Below, in pieces: positions 1 through 7,572 of a stretch of DNA of 58,812 nucleotides. Source of the stretch: Solirubrobacterales bacterium (GTDB lineage: Bacteria; Actinomycetota; Thermoleophilia; Solirubrobacterales; Solirubrobacteraceae); contig JAFAWR010000367.1 of assembly GCA_019241635.1 (NCBI GenBank), positions 1-58,812 on the forward strand, written 5' to 3'. How positions within the stretch are numbered: the first letter of the stretch is position 1; every line of letters starts with the position of its first letter. The notes beneath the pieces are model-generated. The model had not been told where the DNA came from, did not search any database, and was given only the letters and a program-made list of their open reading frames with translations. The position numbers and the translations under genes are program-made.

Positions 1-1
1 C

Positions 2-754
2 GACCAGTTCATCGTCTCGGGCCTGGCCAAGTGGGGCCAGACCTCCCGCCTGACCCTGCTGCTCCCCCACGGCTACGAGGGGTCGGGCCCCGAGCACTCA
101 TCGGCCCGGCTCGAGCGCTTCCTCCAGCTCGCCGCCGAGGGCAACATCCGCGTGGCCAACCCGACCACGCCGGCCCAATACTTCCACCTCCTGCGCCGGC
201 AGGCCCGGGTGGCCAAGCAGCGCCCGCTGGTCGTGATGACGCCGAAGAGCCTGCTGCGCCTGCCTCAGGCCACGAGCTCGCTGCACGAGCTCTGCGAGGG
301 CCGCTTCCAGCCGGTGCTGGCCGAGCCCGGCGGGCACGACCGCGAGCAGGTCAAGCGGCTGATCCTGTGCACGGGCAAGCTCTATTACGAGCTGGCCGGC
401 CATGAGGCGCGGATGGAGAGCCCGAGCGTGGCGATCGGCCGGGTCGAGCTGCTCTATCCGTTCCCCCAGGCCGAGATCCTGGCCCTGGCCGAGAGCTATC
501 CCAACCTGGTCGAGGTCGTGTGGGCCCAGGAGGAGCCGCGGAACATGGGCGCGCGTGCCCACATGGGGCCGCGCCTGATGCAGATCCTCCCCCACCACCT
601 CAAGTTCGGCTACATCGGGCGGCCCGAGCGGGCGGCATCGGGCGAGGGCTATCCGGTGGCGCACGCGGCCGAGCAGAACCGGATCATCACGACCGCGCTG
701 AACGTCGGCGAAGCGGTCTCGCAGTACCCCCGGAAGCTTCCGGGCGAACGCTGA
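2..754 (+). CDS. kgd: 2-oxoglutarate decarboxylase/dehydrogenase E1 (partial, C-terminal 250 aa)
   Basis: The reading frame is open from the window edge and ends at a TGA at 752-754, so only the C-terminal part of the enzyme is present. E1 (SucA/Kgd) uses thiamine diphosphate to decarboxylate 2-oxoglutarate in the TCA cycle. The visible part is the transketolase C-terminal domain of the E1 family: LLLPHGYEGSGPEHSSARLE near the start, then NIRVANPTTPAQYFHLLRRQ, the KPLVVMTPKSLLR-type strand, and WAQEEPRNMGA near the end, all family hallmarks. Actinobacterial homologues often carry an extra E2-like N-terminal domain (multifunctional Kgd). Whether this one does cannot be seen here. The following 270 nt up to mreB hold no gene I can support. 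Confidence 0.93.
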   Translation, partial: DQFIVSGLAKWGQTSRLTLLLPHGYEGSGPEHSSARLERFLQLAAEGNIRVANPTTPAQYFHLLRRQARVAKQRPLVVMTPKSLLRLPQATSSLHELCEGRFQPVLAEPGGHDREQVKRLILCTGKLYYELAGHEARMESPSVAIGRVELLYPFPQAEILALAESYPNLVEVVWAQEEPRNMGARAHMGPRLMQILPHHLKFGYIGRPERAASGEGYPVAHAAEQNRIITTALNVGEAVSQYPRKLPGER

Positions 755-1025
755 GCTTCGGCTGCCGGCCTGTCCGGCGGCACGGCGCTCTTGCTTCCGG
801 GATCAGCGCATAGTTCGAGATGGATTGAGCGCGAGTGCCGCCGGACTCTCCGCGCAGCCTCGCCTCAGGCGACGCCGCCACGCCACCGCGCCATCCAGCT
901 CGTAAATGCACCTTCTCGCCCGGCGAGCTCATCTGTGGCACCCTTGGCACGTGGGCTTCCGCAGAGACGGATCGCGCAGAGACAATTCCCGGCGCCACCT
1001 GACGCCCGCCTTCGGCGTGCACGAC

Positions 1026-2048
1026 ATGGCGATCGACCTCGGGACCGCCAACACGCTCGTGTACGTGGGCGGGCGGGGCATTGTGGTGTCCGAGCCCTCG
1101 GTGGTCGCCTCCGACGTCGACACGGGCCTGGTCCACGCGGTCGGCTCGGACGCCGAGCGGATGATCGGGCGCACTCCGGCGACGATCGCGGCCACCCGGC
1201 CGCTCAGGCACGGGGTGATCGCCGACTTCGACGTCACCGAGCAGATGCTCCGCTACTTCATCCGCAAGGTGCTCGACCGCAAGATGGCCCATCCGCGCCT
1301 CATCGTGTGCGCGCCCTCGGGGGTGACCGAGGTCGAGAAGCGAGCCGTCGAGGAGGCCTCGCTGGCCGCCGGCGCGCGGCGCGTGCACCTGATCGAGGAG
1401 CCGATCGCGGCCGCCATCGGCGCCGGCATGGAGATCGACGAGCCGGTGGGGCGGATGGTCGTCGACGTCGGCGGCGGCACGAGCGAGATGGCAGTGATCT
1501 CGCTCGGCGGGATCGTCGTGTCGCGCTCGGTCCGCGTCGGGGGCTATGAGATGGACGAGGCGATCACCTCGTACCTGCGCGGCGTGCACCAGCTGGCCAT
1601 CGGCTCGCGCACGGCCGAGCGGATCAAGATCGAGATCGGGTCGGTCACGCCGCTGCATCCCGAGGAGACGGTCGAGGTGCGGGGCCGCCATCTGGTCACC
1701 GGGCTGCCCACCGCGGTCGAGCTGCACTCCGAGGAGGTCCGCGCCGCGATCATGGCGCCGGCCCGGGAGATCATGCGGGCGATCCGTGACACGCTCGAGG
1801 AGACGCCGCCGGAGCTGGCGAGCGATATCGCCAAGGACGGCATCCTGCTCGCCGGCGGCGGCACGCTGGTGCGCGGCTTCGAGGAGCTGGTCGGCGAGGA
1901 GACGGGGATGCCGGTCTACTCGGCCGAGTCGCCGCTGACCTGCGTGGCGTTCGGCTCAGGCCAGGCGCTGGCCCATTTCGACCAGCTGACCCGGGCCAGT
2001 CGCCACCGCGTCCCCACGCTCACTCCGGACTGGCGCACGGTCTCCTAG
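1026..2048 (+). CDS. mreB: Rod shape-determining protein MreB
   Basis: Actin-like cytoskeletal ATPase that guides lateral cell-wall synthesis. The actin-fold signature is complete: phosphate-1 motif MAIDLGTANTLVYV at the N-terminus, phosphate-2 motif VVDVGGGTSEMAVISLGG near residue 150, and the adenosine motif LAGGGTLVRGFEEL near residue 280. From the ATG at 1026 the protein is 340 aa, the usual MreB length. The frame stays open upstream to 906, but the residues there are Arg/His-rich and unlike any MreB. A GTG at 1017 (VHDMAIDLG) is an alternative start, and no strong ribosome site decides between them. No mreC or mreD follows. The last 93 nt overlap, on the opposite strand, the 3' end of the glycosyltransferase gene. 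Confidence 0.9.
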   Translation: MAIDLGTANTLVYVGGRGIVVSEPSVVASDVDTGLVHAVGSDAERMIGRTPATIAATRPLRHGVIADFDVTEQMLRYFIRKVLDRKMAHPRLIVCAPSGVTEVEKRAVEEASLAAGARRVHLIEEPIAAAIGAGMEIDEPVGRMVVDVGGGTSEMAVISLGGIVVSRSVRVGGYEMDEAITSYLRGVHQLAIGSRTAERIKIEIGSVTPLHPEETVEVRGRHLVTGLPTAVELHSEEVRAAIMAPAREIMRAIRDTLEETPPELASDIAKDGILLAGGGTLVRGFEELVGEETGMPVYSAESPLTCVAFGSGQALAHFDQLTRASRHRVPTLTPDWRTVS

Positions 2049-3350
2049 CCGGGCTCCGATCCGGTTTACCGCGGCGCTCAGCGCCGCCGCGCCCAGGATG
2101 ACCAGGAACGGGTCGACCGGCGCGCGGAAGCGCGGGGTCTCCACGTTGACCAGCACGACGCTCAGCGCGAGCAGGAACGGGACTACCCAGACCCACTTGG
2201 GGGCGGCTCTCACCGCACGCGAGGACACGCCGGCGAGCGCGAGCAGGCAGATGATCCAGAAGCCGACCACGCCCACCCAGGCGGTGCTCGGCGGCAGCGA
2301 CATGGCCTCGGCCGATGCGTGCCAGGCAAACGTCCCCTCGAGCTCGAACAGCCGCAGCGTGTTGTGGAAGGCCACGAGGATCGGCGCGGTCGGGTGCTGT
2401 GAGATGTAGTGCAGCGCCTGGTGCTGAAGCTTGTCGCCGAGCTGCGGCTCGGTCAGGTGGCTGGCCTCGCGGATGAGCGGCCGCTCGCCGGGGATGCCGT
2501 AGAAGATCCGCCACTTGTACGGGACGACGCGATAGGCCGCCGAGGCCGGGTTGTAGGTTCCGACCAGGGTGATCCCAGTCTCGTCGGAGACCGGAATGAA
2601 GCGATGCATGACCACCTCGTTGCGGATCGTCCAGGGCAGGATGGTCAGGGCGGTGGTGAGGATCAGGAGCGCCGGGGCGGCCAGCGAGCGGACCGTGAAG
2701 CGCGGCCGGCCGGCCCATACCCCCGCGATCAACGGCAGCAGAATGAGCGCGCCGTTCTCATGCGTGAGCGTGGCCAGCCCGGTGAGCACGCCGGCTCCGG
2801 TCACCCATCCATAGGCCGTCGGCGCCCGACCCGCCCGCCGGACGCGCAGGCCGCAGTACACCGCGGCGAGGACCAGCGGGGTCAGCAGGTTCTCGGCCAC
2901 CAGGGTCTCGGCGAGCTCGATCCCCACCGGGTAGACGGCGGCCAGGATCAGCGCGATCAGCCCCGCGGTGGCGCCGAACAGCTCGTAGGCGACCAGCCCG
3001 ATCAGCGCGACCGTGATCGTGCCGAGCACGGCCTGGGCGGTCCGGGCGGGATGGATGACGCCGGCCCGCCGGGCCGTGTGCCCGTCGATCAGATCGACCG
3101 CGGCCAGGAAGTAGGGATAGCCGGGGGCGAAGTACGCGGTTGGGCCACGCGTCCCGCCGGCGCCCCGCCCCGGGGCGTGGCTCAGCGAGTAGTCGCCGGT
3201 GTGGGCAATCTGGCTGGCCAGCGTCAGGTACGAGCCGGCGTCGTTCTTCGGACGGTACGAGGCGTTCGTGCCCTGCACCGCGCCCAACCGCAGCACGAGG
3301 GCCACGATCAGGATCACCGCGATCAGAGCGGCTCTGAGCGCGCGAGGCAT
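1956..3350 (-). CDS. Polytopic membrane glycosyltransferase, GT39/ArnT-like (PMT_2 superfamily)
   Basis: Predicted integral-membrane glycosyltransferase of 464 aa that would use a polyprenyl-phosphate sugar donor at the outer face of the membrane. It opens with a membrane segment (ALIAVILIVALVLRLGAV) and then has KNDAGSYLTLASQIAHTGDY, where the acidic residue in the first extracytoplasmic loop is the usual catalytic site of this superfamily. GPTAYFAPGYPYFLA follows, then about ten more hydrophobic segments. The donor and acceptor cannot be told from sequence. It lies 33 nt downstream of the transglycosylase-like gene on the same strand, so the two may be co-transcribed. The last ~30 codons are hydrophilic (GARLGDRAPVRSERGD) and run antisense through the end of mreB. 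Confidence 0.75.
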   Translation of the reverse strand: MPRALRAALIAVILIVALVLRLGAVQGTNASYRPKNDAGSYLTLASQIAHTGDYSLSHAPGRGAGGTRGPTAYFAPGYPYFLAAVDLIDGHTARRAGVIHPARTAQAVLGTITVALIGLVAYELFGATAGLIALILAAVYPVGIELAETLVAENLLTPLVLAAVYCGLRVRRAGRAPTAYGWVTGAGVLTGLATLTHENGALILLPLIAGVWAGRPRFTVRSLAAPALLILTTALTILPWTIRNEVVMHRFIPVSDETGITLVGTYNPASAAYRVVPYKWRIFYGIPGERPLIREASHLTEPQLGDKLQHQALHYISQHPTAPILVAFHNTLRLFELEGTFAWHASAEAMSLPPSTAWVGVVGFWIICLLALAGVSSRAVRAAPKWVWVVPFLLALSVVLVNVETPRFRAPVDPFLVILGAAALSAAVNRIGARLGDRAPVRSERGDAVATGPGQLVEMGQRLA

Positions 3351-3383
3351 CGCGCGCAGGTTATGACTTGGATCGGGCGACCG

Positions 3384-4478
3384 TCAGTGGATCCCGACGA
3401 TGCCGGCGCACACCCAGTTCGATGCGCCGGCGCCGCCGTTCCAGATCCGGCTGGCCACCGCGTCCTGCTCCGCCTTGCTCGCGAGGTACGCCGCCGGGCC
3501 CGCGCCGCCGAACAGCTTCCAGGTGGCCGGCATGATCTGGTAGTAGCCGGACGCGCCCGCGCTGTTGGGCGTCAGGTTCTGGCCGCCGGACTCGCACAGA
3601 ACGATCGCGTAGGGGATTGCCCAGCCGCCGCTGGCACCGTAGGTCGGACCGACGGGGGTCGGGGTTCCGCCCGCGCTGGACTGTTGCTGCGCCGCCGCCG
3701 CCGCCGCCGCGGCGGCTGCGGCCTGCTCGGCTTCGATGTGGCTGATCTCGGCCTGGAGATGGCTCCCCCGCGCCTGGCTGGCCGCCAGCGCGTTCTGCTG
3801 AACCGAGCGGGCCTGGGCCAGCGCGGACTGCTTGGAGTGCAGGAGCAGGTTCATCCCGGCCAGCGCGCGCACGCGCTGCGCGGTGGCGTAGGTGATCTCT
3901 CGATCGTTGGCCTGCAGCGCGGCTAGGTGCGCGGCGGCGGCGTCGGCGCGTGCCTTGGCCTCGCGAGTGATCGTGATGATCGCCTGCTGCTGTTGCTGTG
4001 CGTCGCGCAGGAAGGTGAGGCGGTCGAGGAGGTCCTTGAAGCCGTTTGCTTCGAGCACGACCGAGACCAGGTTCGGCTTGGCCTGCTCGTAGTTGGTCAG
4101 GAGCTGCCGGCCGAGGAGCATGCGCGCGCGGGCGAGTCGCGCCCGGAGAAGGGCGAGCAGCCGCTGCTCGCGGGTCAGCGCGCTCTGCACCGCCGCGAGC
4201 TGCGCCCGGTCATGGGCCAGGTCGGTCCGCACCGCCGCCTCGCGCGACTCGACCAGCGCGATCTGAGAGCTCAGCGAGCTGATCAGGCCCGACAGGCTGC
4301 TGATGCTGGCCGACAGACTGTGCTGGCGCGACTGCTCGGCACCCAGCTGGGAATTGAGCTGGCCGAGGCTGGGATCGGCGCCCGATTTGACCGGCAGCGC
4401 GACGAGTGCGAGGGCGACGAGGACCGTGGCCGCGCAGGCGACCAGCGGTCGAGGAATCGTGCGCCTTCCAAAGCTCAT
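3384..4478 (-). CDS. Secreted coiled-coil protein with C-terminal transglycosylase-like (Rpf/SLT-like) domain
   Basis: 364 aa. An N-terminal signal peptide or anchor (LVACAATVLVALALVALP) is followed by a long heptad-rich coiled coil, about residues 40-265, of the kind found in CwlO/FtsX-activated hydrolases. Then come an Ala/Gln tract (~11 Ala followed by QQQ), a Pro/Thr linker, and a C-terminal domain: AIPYAIVLCESGGQNLTPNS, ASGYYQIMPATWKLFGG and ending NWVCAGIVGIH. The CESGG...YYQIMPATW pattern is that of transglycosylase-like resuscitation-promoting-factor domains, where the Glu is catalytic. Likely a peptidoglycan-cleaving enzyme acting outside the membrane. The gene leads the glycosyltransferase by 33 nt and diverges from the ATL gene across 168 nt. 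Confidence 0.82.
   Translation of the reverse strand: MSFGRRTIPRPLVACAATVLVALALVALPVKSGADPSLGQLNSQLGAEQSRQHSLSASISSLSGLISSLSSQIALVESREAAVRTDLAHDRAQLAAVQSALTREQRLLALLRARLARARMLLGRQLLTNYEQAKPNLVSVVLEANGFKDLLDRLTFLRDAQQQQQAIITITREAKARADAAAAHLAALQANDREITYATAQRVRALAGMNLLLHSKQSALAQARSVQQNALAASQARGSHLQAEISHIEAEQAAAAAAAAAAAQQQSSAGGTPTPVGPTYGASGGWAIPYAIVLCESGGQNLTPNSAGASGYYQIMPATWKLFGGAGPAAYLASKAEQDAVASRIWNGGAGASNWVCAGIVGIH
3691..3710. repeat. GCC trinucleotide run encoding a poly-Ala tract
   Basis: An uninterrupted (GCC)n tract followed by GCG/GCT codons. On the minus strand it encodes the Ala run between the coiled coil and the catalytic domain of the transglycosylase-like protein. Such tracts can change length by slippage; any length change in units of three would keep the frame. 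Confidence 0.8.
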
Positions 4479-4646
4479 ATTCGTTGCCTACGGGGTTAGC
4501 TGTCGGGCTCGCGCGGCGGCTGCGCTACTCGGTCATCAGACCGCGATTCGCCCCAGGGAACTTGGGTCCCCCGCTTTCCCGCTCCAATTGGCGGAAAACT
4601 CGGCGCCGGCCACGATATCAAGGCGGGTCGGCCATATGCTCAGCGC

Positions 4647-4922
4647 GTGCCCTCCGACCGCCGTCGGCAGATCCTCGCGCGGGTGCGCGCGATCCCGGTC
4701 GGTTTCGTGCGGACCTACGGTGACGTCTCGCCCGGAGCTCCCCGGGTGGCCGGCGCCGTGCTCCACGAGTGCGATGACCCCAGCCTGCCCTGGCACCGGG
4801 TGGTCCGCGCCGACGGAACGCTGGCCAAGGGCGAGCGACAGCGCACGCGGCTCGAGGCGGAGGGAGTCCCGTTCCGCGGTTCGCGGGTCGATCTGCGGGT
4901 AGCGCGGCTCCCCGAAGCATGA
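4647..4922 (+). CDS. Alkyltransferase-like protein (ATL), MGMT-family DNA-binding domain without catalytic Cys
   Basis: 91 aa, matching only the winged-helix DNA-binding half of O6-alkylguanine-DNA alkyltransferases. In MGMT/Ogt the active site reads PCHRV. Here the same position is [11 protein letters not shown], with Trp49 in place of the acceptor Cys. This substitution defines ATL proteins, which bind O6-alkylguanine lesions and recruit nucleotide excision repair instead of repairing the base themselves. FVRTYGDVS corresponds to the helix that enters the minor groove. The start is the ATG at 4647, as no longer ATL-like frame exists. It overlaps yjbQ by 4 nt (ATGA), so the two are translationally coupled. 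Confidence 0.85.
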   Translation: MPSDRRRQILARVRAIPVGFVRTYGDVSPGAPRVAGAVLHECDDPSLPWHRVVRADGTLAKGERQRTRLEAEGVPFRGSRVDLRVARLPEA

Positions 4923-5344
4923 TGTGGGTGCAGCGCGAGATAGGGCTCGAGGCGAGGCCACGCGGGTTCCATCTGGTGACCCGCGAGGTCCTGGGTGCGC
5001 TGCCCGAGCTGAGAGAGGTTTCCGTAGGGCTGCTGCACCTGCTGATCCAGCACACCTCGGCCTCGCTCGCGCTCAACGAGAACGCCTCGCCGGATGTGCG
5101 CCGCGACTTCGAGTCCTACTTCAACGCCGCCGTCCCCGAGGACGCCCCGTACTGGACGCACACCCTCGAGGGAGCCGACGACATGCCGGCGCACATCAAG
5201 GCCTCGCTGCTCGGGCCGTCGCTGACCCTTCCGGTGGCGCGGGGCCGGCTGGCCCTCGGGACCTGGCAGGGGATCTACCTGTGCGAGCACCGCGACCGCG
5301 GCGGGTCGCGGTCGGTGGTGGCCACCCTCTGGGGCGAGCGCTAG
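4919..5344 (+). CDS. yjbQ: YjbQ/UPF0047 family protein
   Basis: 141 aa, the normal length for the YjbQ (UPF0047) family, a compact beta-barrel protein of unsettled physiological role; some members show weak thiamine-phosphate synthase activity. Diagnostic segments are [39 protein letters not shown] and [14 protein letters not shown], containing the conserved His and Glu residues of the family. The first codon overlaps the TGA of the ATL gene. A second ATG directly follows at 4922, so the true start could be either. It is convergent with echA, with a palindromic repeat in between. Confidence 0.88.
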   Translation: MMWVQREIGLEARPRGFHLVTREVLGALPELREVSVGLLHLLIQHTSASLALNENASPDVRRDFESYFNAAVPEDAPYWTHTLEGADDMPAHIKASLLGPSLTLPVARGRLALGTWQGIYLCEHRDRGGSRSVVATLWGER

Positions 5345-5360
5345 CGGCCCCGCTGGCCTT

Positions 5361-5409
5361 GGCCGATGGCGATCTACCTGACAAATACGTGGCTCCAGCG
5401 CCATCGGCC
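5361..5409. repeat. Palindromic intergenic repeat, copy 1 (11-bp perfect arms)
   Basis: GGCCGATGGCG at 5361-5371 is the exact reverse complement of CGCCATCGGCC at 5399-5409, enclosing a 27-nt loop containing CAAATACGTGGCT. It lies between the convergent ends of yjbQ and echA. A second copy with the same loop core and the same right flank lies at 20941-20983, also between convergent genes. It may serve as a bidirectional terminator or be a REP-like element; no T-run follows. Confidence 0.7.
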
Positions 5410-5445
5410 GATCCGCTATGGCTCGTCGCGGGCGAAGCTTGAGCG

Positions 5446-6225
5446 CTAGCGGCCCTTCCAGACCGGGTCGCGGCGCTCGGCGAACGCGGTGGCGCCCTCG
5501 CGGGCGTCCTCGGAGTTGAACACCGGCTCGTAGATCGGCCCCTGCCGCGCGAAGAACTCGGAGTCCGGCCAGTCGACCGCCTCGACCAGGATGCGCTTGG
5601 TCGCGGCCAGCGCCAGCGGCCCGTTCGCGGCGATCGTCTCGGCCAGCTCCAACGCGGCGCCGAGCGCCTGCCCGGGCTCGGCCAGGCGGTTGACCAGCCC
5701 GAGCTCGTGGGCCCTTTCGGCCTCGATCGGATCGCCGGTCAGGGCGAGCTCGTTGGCCACGTTGCGGGGCAGCGCCCGCGGGAGCCGGAGCAGCGCGCCG
5801 CCGGCGGCAACCAGCGAGCGTTTGACCTCGGGTACGCCGAGGCGCGCGCCGCGAGCGGCCACGATCAGATCGCAGGCCAGCGCCACCTCGAGCCCGCCGG
5901 CCACGGCAAACCCCTCGATCGCCGCGATCAGCGGCTTCTCGGCCGAGCGCTGGGTGATCCCGGCGAACCCCCGGCCCTCGACGTGCGGCCGCTCGCCGGC
6001 CACGAACGCCTTCAGGTCCATGCCGGCGCAGAAGCCCTTGCCCGCGCCGGTGAGCACGCCCACGCTCAGCGCCGCGTCGGCGTCGAGCTCGTCCAGCGCG
6101 GCGGCGATCCCCTGCGCGACCGCGGCGTTGACCGCGTTTCGCTGATCGGGTCGGTTGATCGTGATCAGGAGGATGCGCCCGCGCCGCTCTCTCAGCACGG
6201 GCGTCGGGTCGTGTTCGCCGCTCAC
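5446..6225 (-). CDS. Enoyl-CoA hydratase/isomerase (crotonase) family protein
   Basis: 259 aa crotonase-fold protein that would hydrate or isomerise 2-enoyl-CoA thioesters. It shows GAGKGFCAGMDLKAF (oxyanion-hole strand) and IEGFAVAGGLEVALACDLIV with PEVKRSLVAAGGALLRLPR, the second half of the oxyanion hole and the active-site region. At the latter position classical hydratases have a catalytic Glu, which is not obvious here, so the exact reaction is uncertain. The start is the GTG at 6223-6225 (VSGEHDPTPV), which overlaps the TGA of nucS by 4 nt. The frame stays open further upstream, but that is the antisense phase of nucS codons and not part of the protein. Confidence 0.85.
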   Translation of the reverse strand: MSGEHDPTPVLRERRGRILLITINRPDQRNAVNAAVAQGIAAALDELDADAALSVGVLTGAGKGFCAGMDLKAFVAGERPHVEGRGFAGITQRSAEKPLIAAIEGFAVAGGLEVALACDLIVAARGARLGVPEVKRSLVAAGGALLRLPRALPRNVANELALTGDPIEAERAHELGLVNRLAEPGQALGAALELAETIAANGPLALAATKRILVEAVDWPDSEFFARQGPIYEPVFNSEDAREGATAFAERRDPVWKGR

Positions 6226-6905
6226 GCCGCGAACAATCGCAAATCCGGCTCGCGCTCGCCGCGCAGCACGGCCAGATCCACCTCCACGCAGTCGATGCCC
6301 CGGGCCGCGGCCAGCACGCAGGCCTGCGGTTTGATCGTTTGGGCGGCCAGGACGCCGCGGCATGACGCGAAGGCCGGGTCGAGCCGGATTCGCTCCAGAT
6401 AGCGGCTGAGCTGTTCGACCGCTTCGATACCGGCCACCCGCTTGATCTCGACCGCCACCCACTCGTCGTCGCAGTCGCGGCACATCAGGTCGACCGGGCC
6501 GATGTCGGTCGGCCATTCGCGCCGGACCAGGCGAAGGCCCTCGCCGCACCATCCCGGCTGCTCGGCCAGCAGCTCCTGCAGGTGCGCCTCGACGCCGTCC
6601 TTGGTCAGCGCCGCGTCCGGGTCGGGGGACCCCATGTCGTGGGCGACGTCCGAGAGCACCTCGGCGATGTCGATCTCGAGCCGGTCGCCATCGGCTTGCG
6701 CTCGCTTGCGCACCACGATCTGCTCCGGCGACTCCTCGATCACCGTCGGCGGCGTCATCCAATTGAGCGGCTTGTAGCCGCCGGCGTCGGCGTGGACCAG
6801 CACGGACCCGTCGGCCTTGACGATGATCAGGCGCAACGCCTCGGGCAGGAGGGCGTTCAGGCGTCCGCGGTAGCGGACCTCACAGCGAGCGACGATCAAC
6901 CGCAT
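6222..6905 (-). CDS. nucS: Endonuclease NucS (non-canonical mismatch repair)
   Basis: 227 aa, full length for NucS. In Actinobacteria and Archaea that lack MutS/MutL, NucS cleaves DNA at mismatches in cooperation with the beta clamp. The N-terminal DNA-binding domain starts MRLIVARCEVRYRGRL. The RecB-like nuclease core follows, with GPVDLMCRDCDDEWVAVEIK carrying the Asp and Glu-x-Lys metal/catalytic residues. Then come VEQLSRYLERI and the C-terminal DLRLFAA tail resembling a clamp-binding end. The gene overlaps echA by 4 nt (GTGA) and diverges from the GroES-like gene across 39 nt. Confidence 0.93.
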   Translation of the reverse strand: MRLIVARCEVRYRGRLNALLPEALRLIIVKADGSVLVHADAGGYKPLNWMTPPTVIEESPEQIVVRKRAQADGDRLEIDIAEVLSDVAHDMGSPDPDAALTKDGVEAHLQELLAEQPGWCGEGLRLVRREWPTDIGPVDLMCRDCDDEWVAVEIKRVAGIEAVEQLSRYLERIRLDPAFASCRGVLAAQTIKPQACVLAAARGIDCVEVDLAVLRGEREPDLRLFAA

Positions 6906-6944
6906 CGGCGCCCCACCCTATGATCAGATGCGGACGTTTCGCCT

Positions 6945-7328
6945 ATGCGCCAGCAACTTCGCCCCCTCTTCGATCGCGTGGTGATCAAGGAGCTCGACCC
7001 CGATCGGGTCCGCCGCTCCGGACTCATCGTGCCGCCCGGCTCCGAGGAGCCCCCGCCCCAGCACGGCATCGTGCTCGCGGTCGGCCCCGGGCTCGACTGG
7101 TGGGATCACGTCGGCATCGCGATGCCCGTCCGGCCCGGCGATCACGTGGTGTTCCCGGCGTCGGCCGGCGCCTGGATCGAGGTCGAGGAGGAGCGGCTCC
7201 TGGTCTGCCGCGTCGGCGAGCTCCTCGGCGTGCTCGAGTCAGTCGAGAACTGCCCGGGGTGCGGTGGGCGCCCGCTGGCCGCCGGGGAGTCGTGCCCGGT
7301 ATGCGGGCGCGAAGGCTCCCTGGCGTAA
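6945..7328 (+). CDS. GroES-like co-chaperonin domain fused to a C-terminal zinc ribbon
   Basis: 127 aa. Residues 5-98 match the co-chaperonin GroES fold: LRPLFDRVVIKEL, then SGLIVPPGSEEPPPQHGIVL (mobile loop and following strand), PGDHVVFPASAGAWIEVEEE and LLGVLE at the usual end. About 27 residues follow with two CxxC-type pairs (CPGC at 103-106 and CPVC at 117-120) that would bind one zinc ion. Ordinary GroES ends near residue 95-100 and has no metal ribbon. No groEL is adjacent. It may be a specialised chaperonin lid or a protein using the GroES fold for another job. It is divergent from nucS. Confidence 0.75.
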   Translation: MRQQLRPLFDRVVIKELDPDRVRRSGLIVPPGSEEPPPQHGIVLAVGPGLDWWDHVGIAMPVRPGDHVVFPASAGAWIEVEEERLLVCRVGELLGVLESVENCPGCGGRPLAAGESCPVCGREGSLA

Positions 7329-7336
7329 ACGGTCGA

Positions 7337-7519
7337 TCAGAGCGCGCCGGCGGCGCCCGCCGCGCCGGCCTTGCCCAGTCCCTCGGCGGCGCGGCGCAGG
7401 TAGCGAACCGCCCGCTGCCTCGCGCACGGCCCGAGGAAGCGGGCCAGCTCCCGGCCGTCGGTCAGCTGGACGGACCAGCCGTGCCGGATCGGCCTGATCA
7501 TCATTCGAAGCGCGTTCAT
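7337..7519 (-). CDS. Small hypothetical protein (60 aa)
   Basis: MNALRMMIRPIRHGWSVQLT, then DGRELARFLGPCARQRAVRY, then a Gly/Ala tail. The pattern of a short beta strand with Trp-Ser-Val, a DGRE turn and an Arg-rich helix resembles small DUF2188-like proteins, but I cannot assign it. It starts at the ATG at 7517-7519. It lies on the same strand 53 nt downstream of the MMPL gene and 8 nt from the convergent GroES-like gene. No clear ribosome site was seen, so it could also be a chance frame. Confidence 0.45.
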   Translation of the reverse strand: MNALRMMIRPIRHGWSVQLTDGRELARFLGPCARQRAVRYLRRAAEGLGKAGAAGAAGAL

Positions 7520-7572
7520 GTGGCTCCAATCGAATTCATCTGAACTGATCGTAGTTCGGGCGGGTAAGAGGT

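Noticed and set aside
906-1025. Upstream extension of mreB from an ATG at 906
   Set aside because: The added 40 residues are Arg/His-rich and absent from MreB proteins; the phosphate-1 motif begins right at the ATG at 1026.
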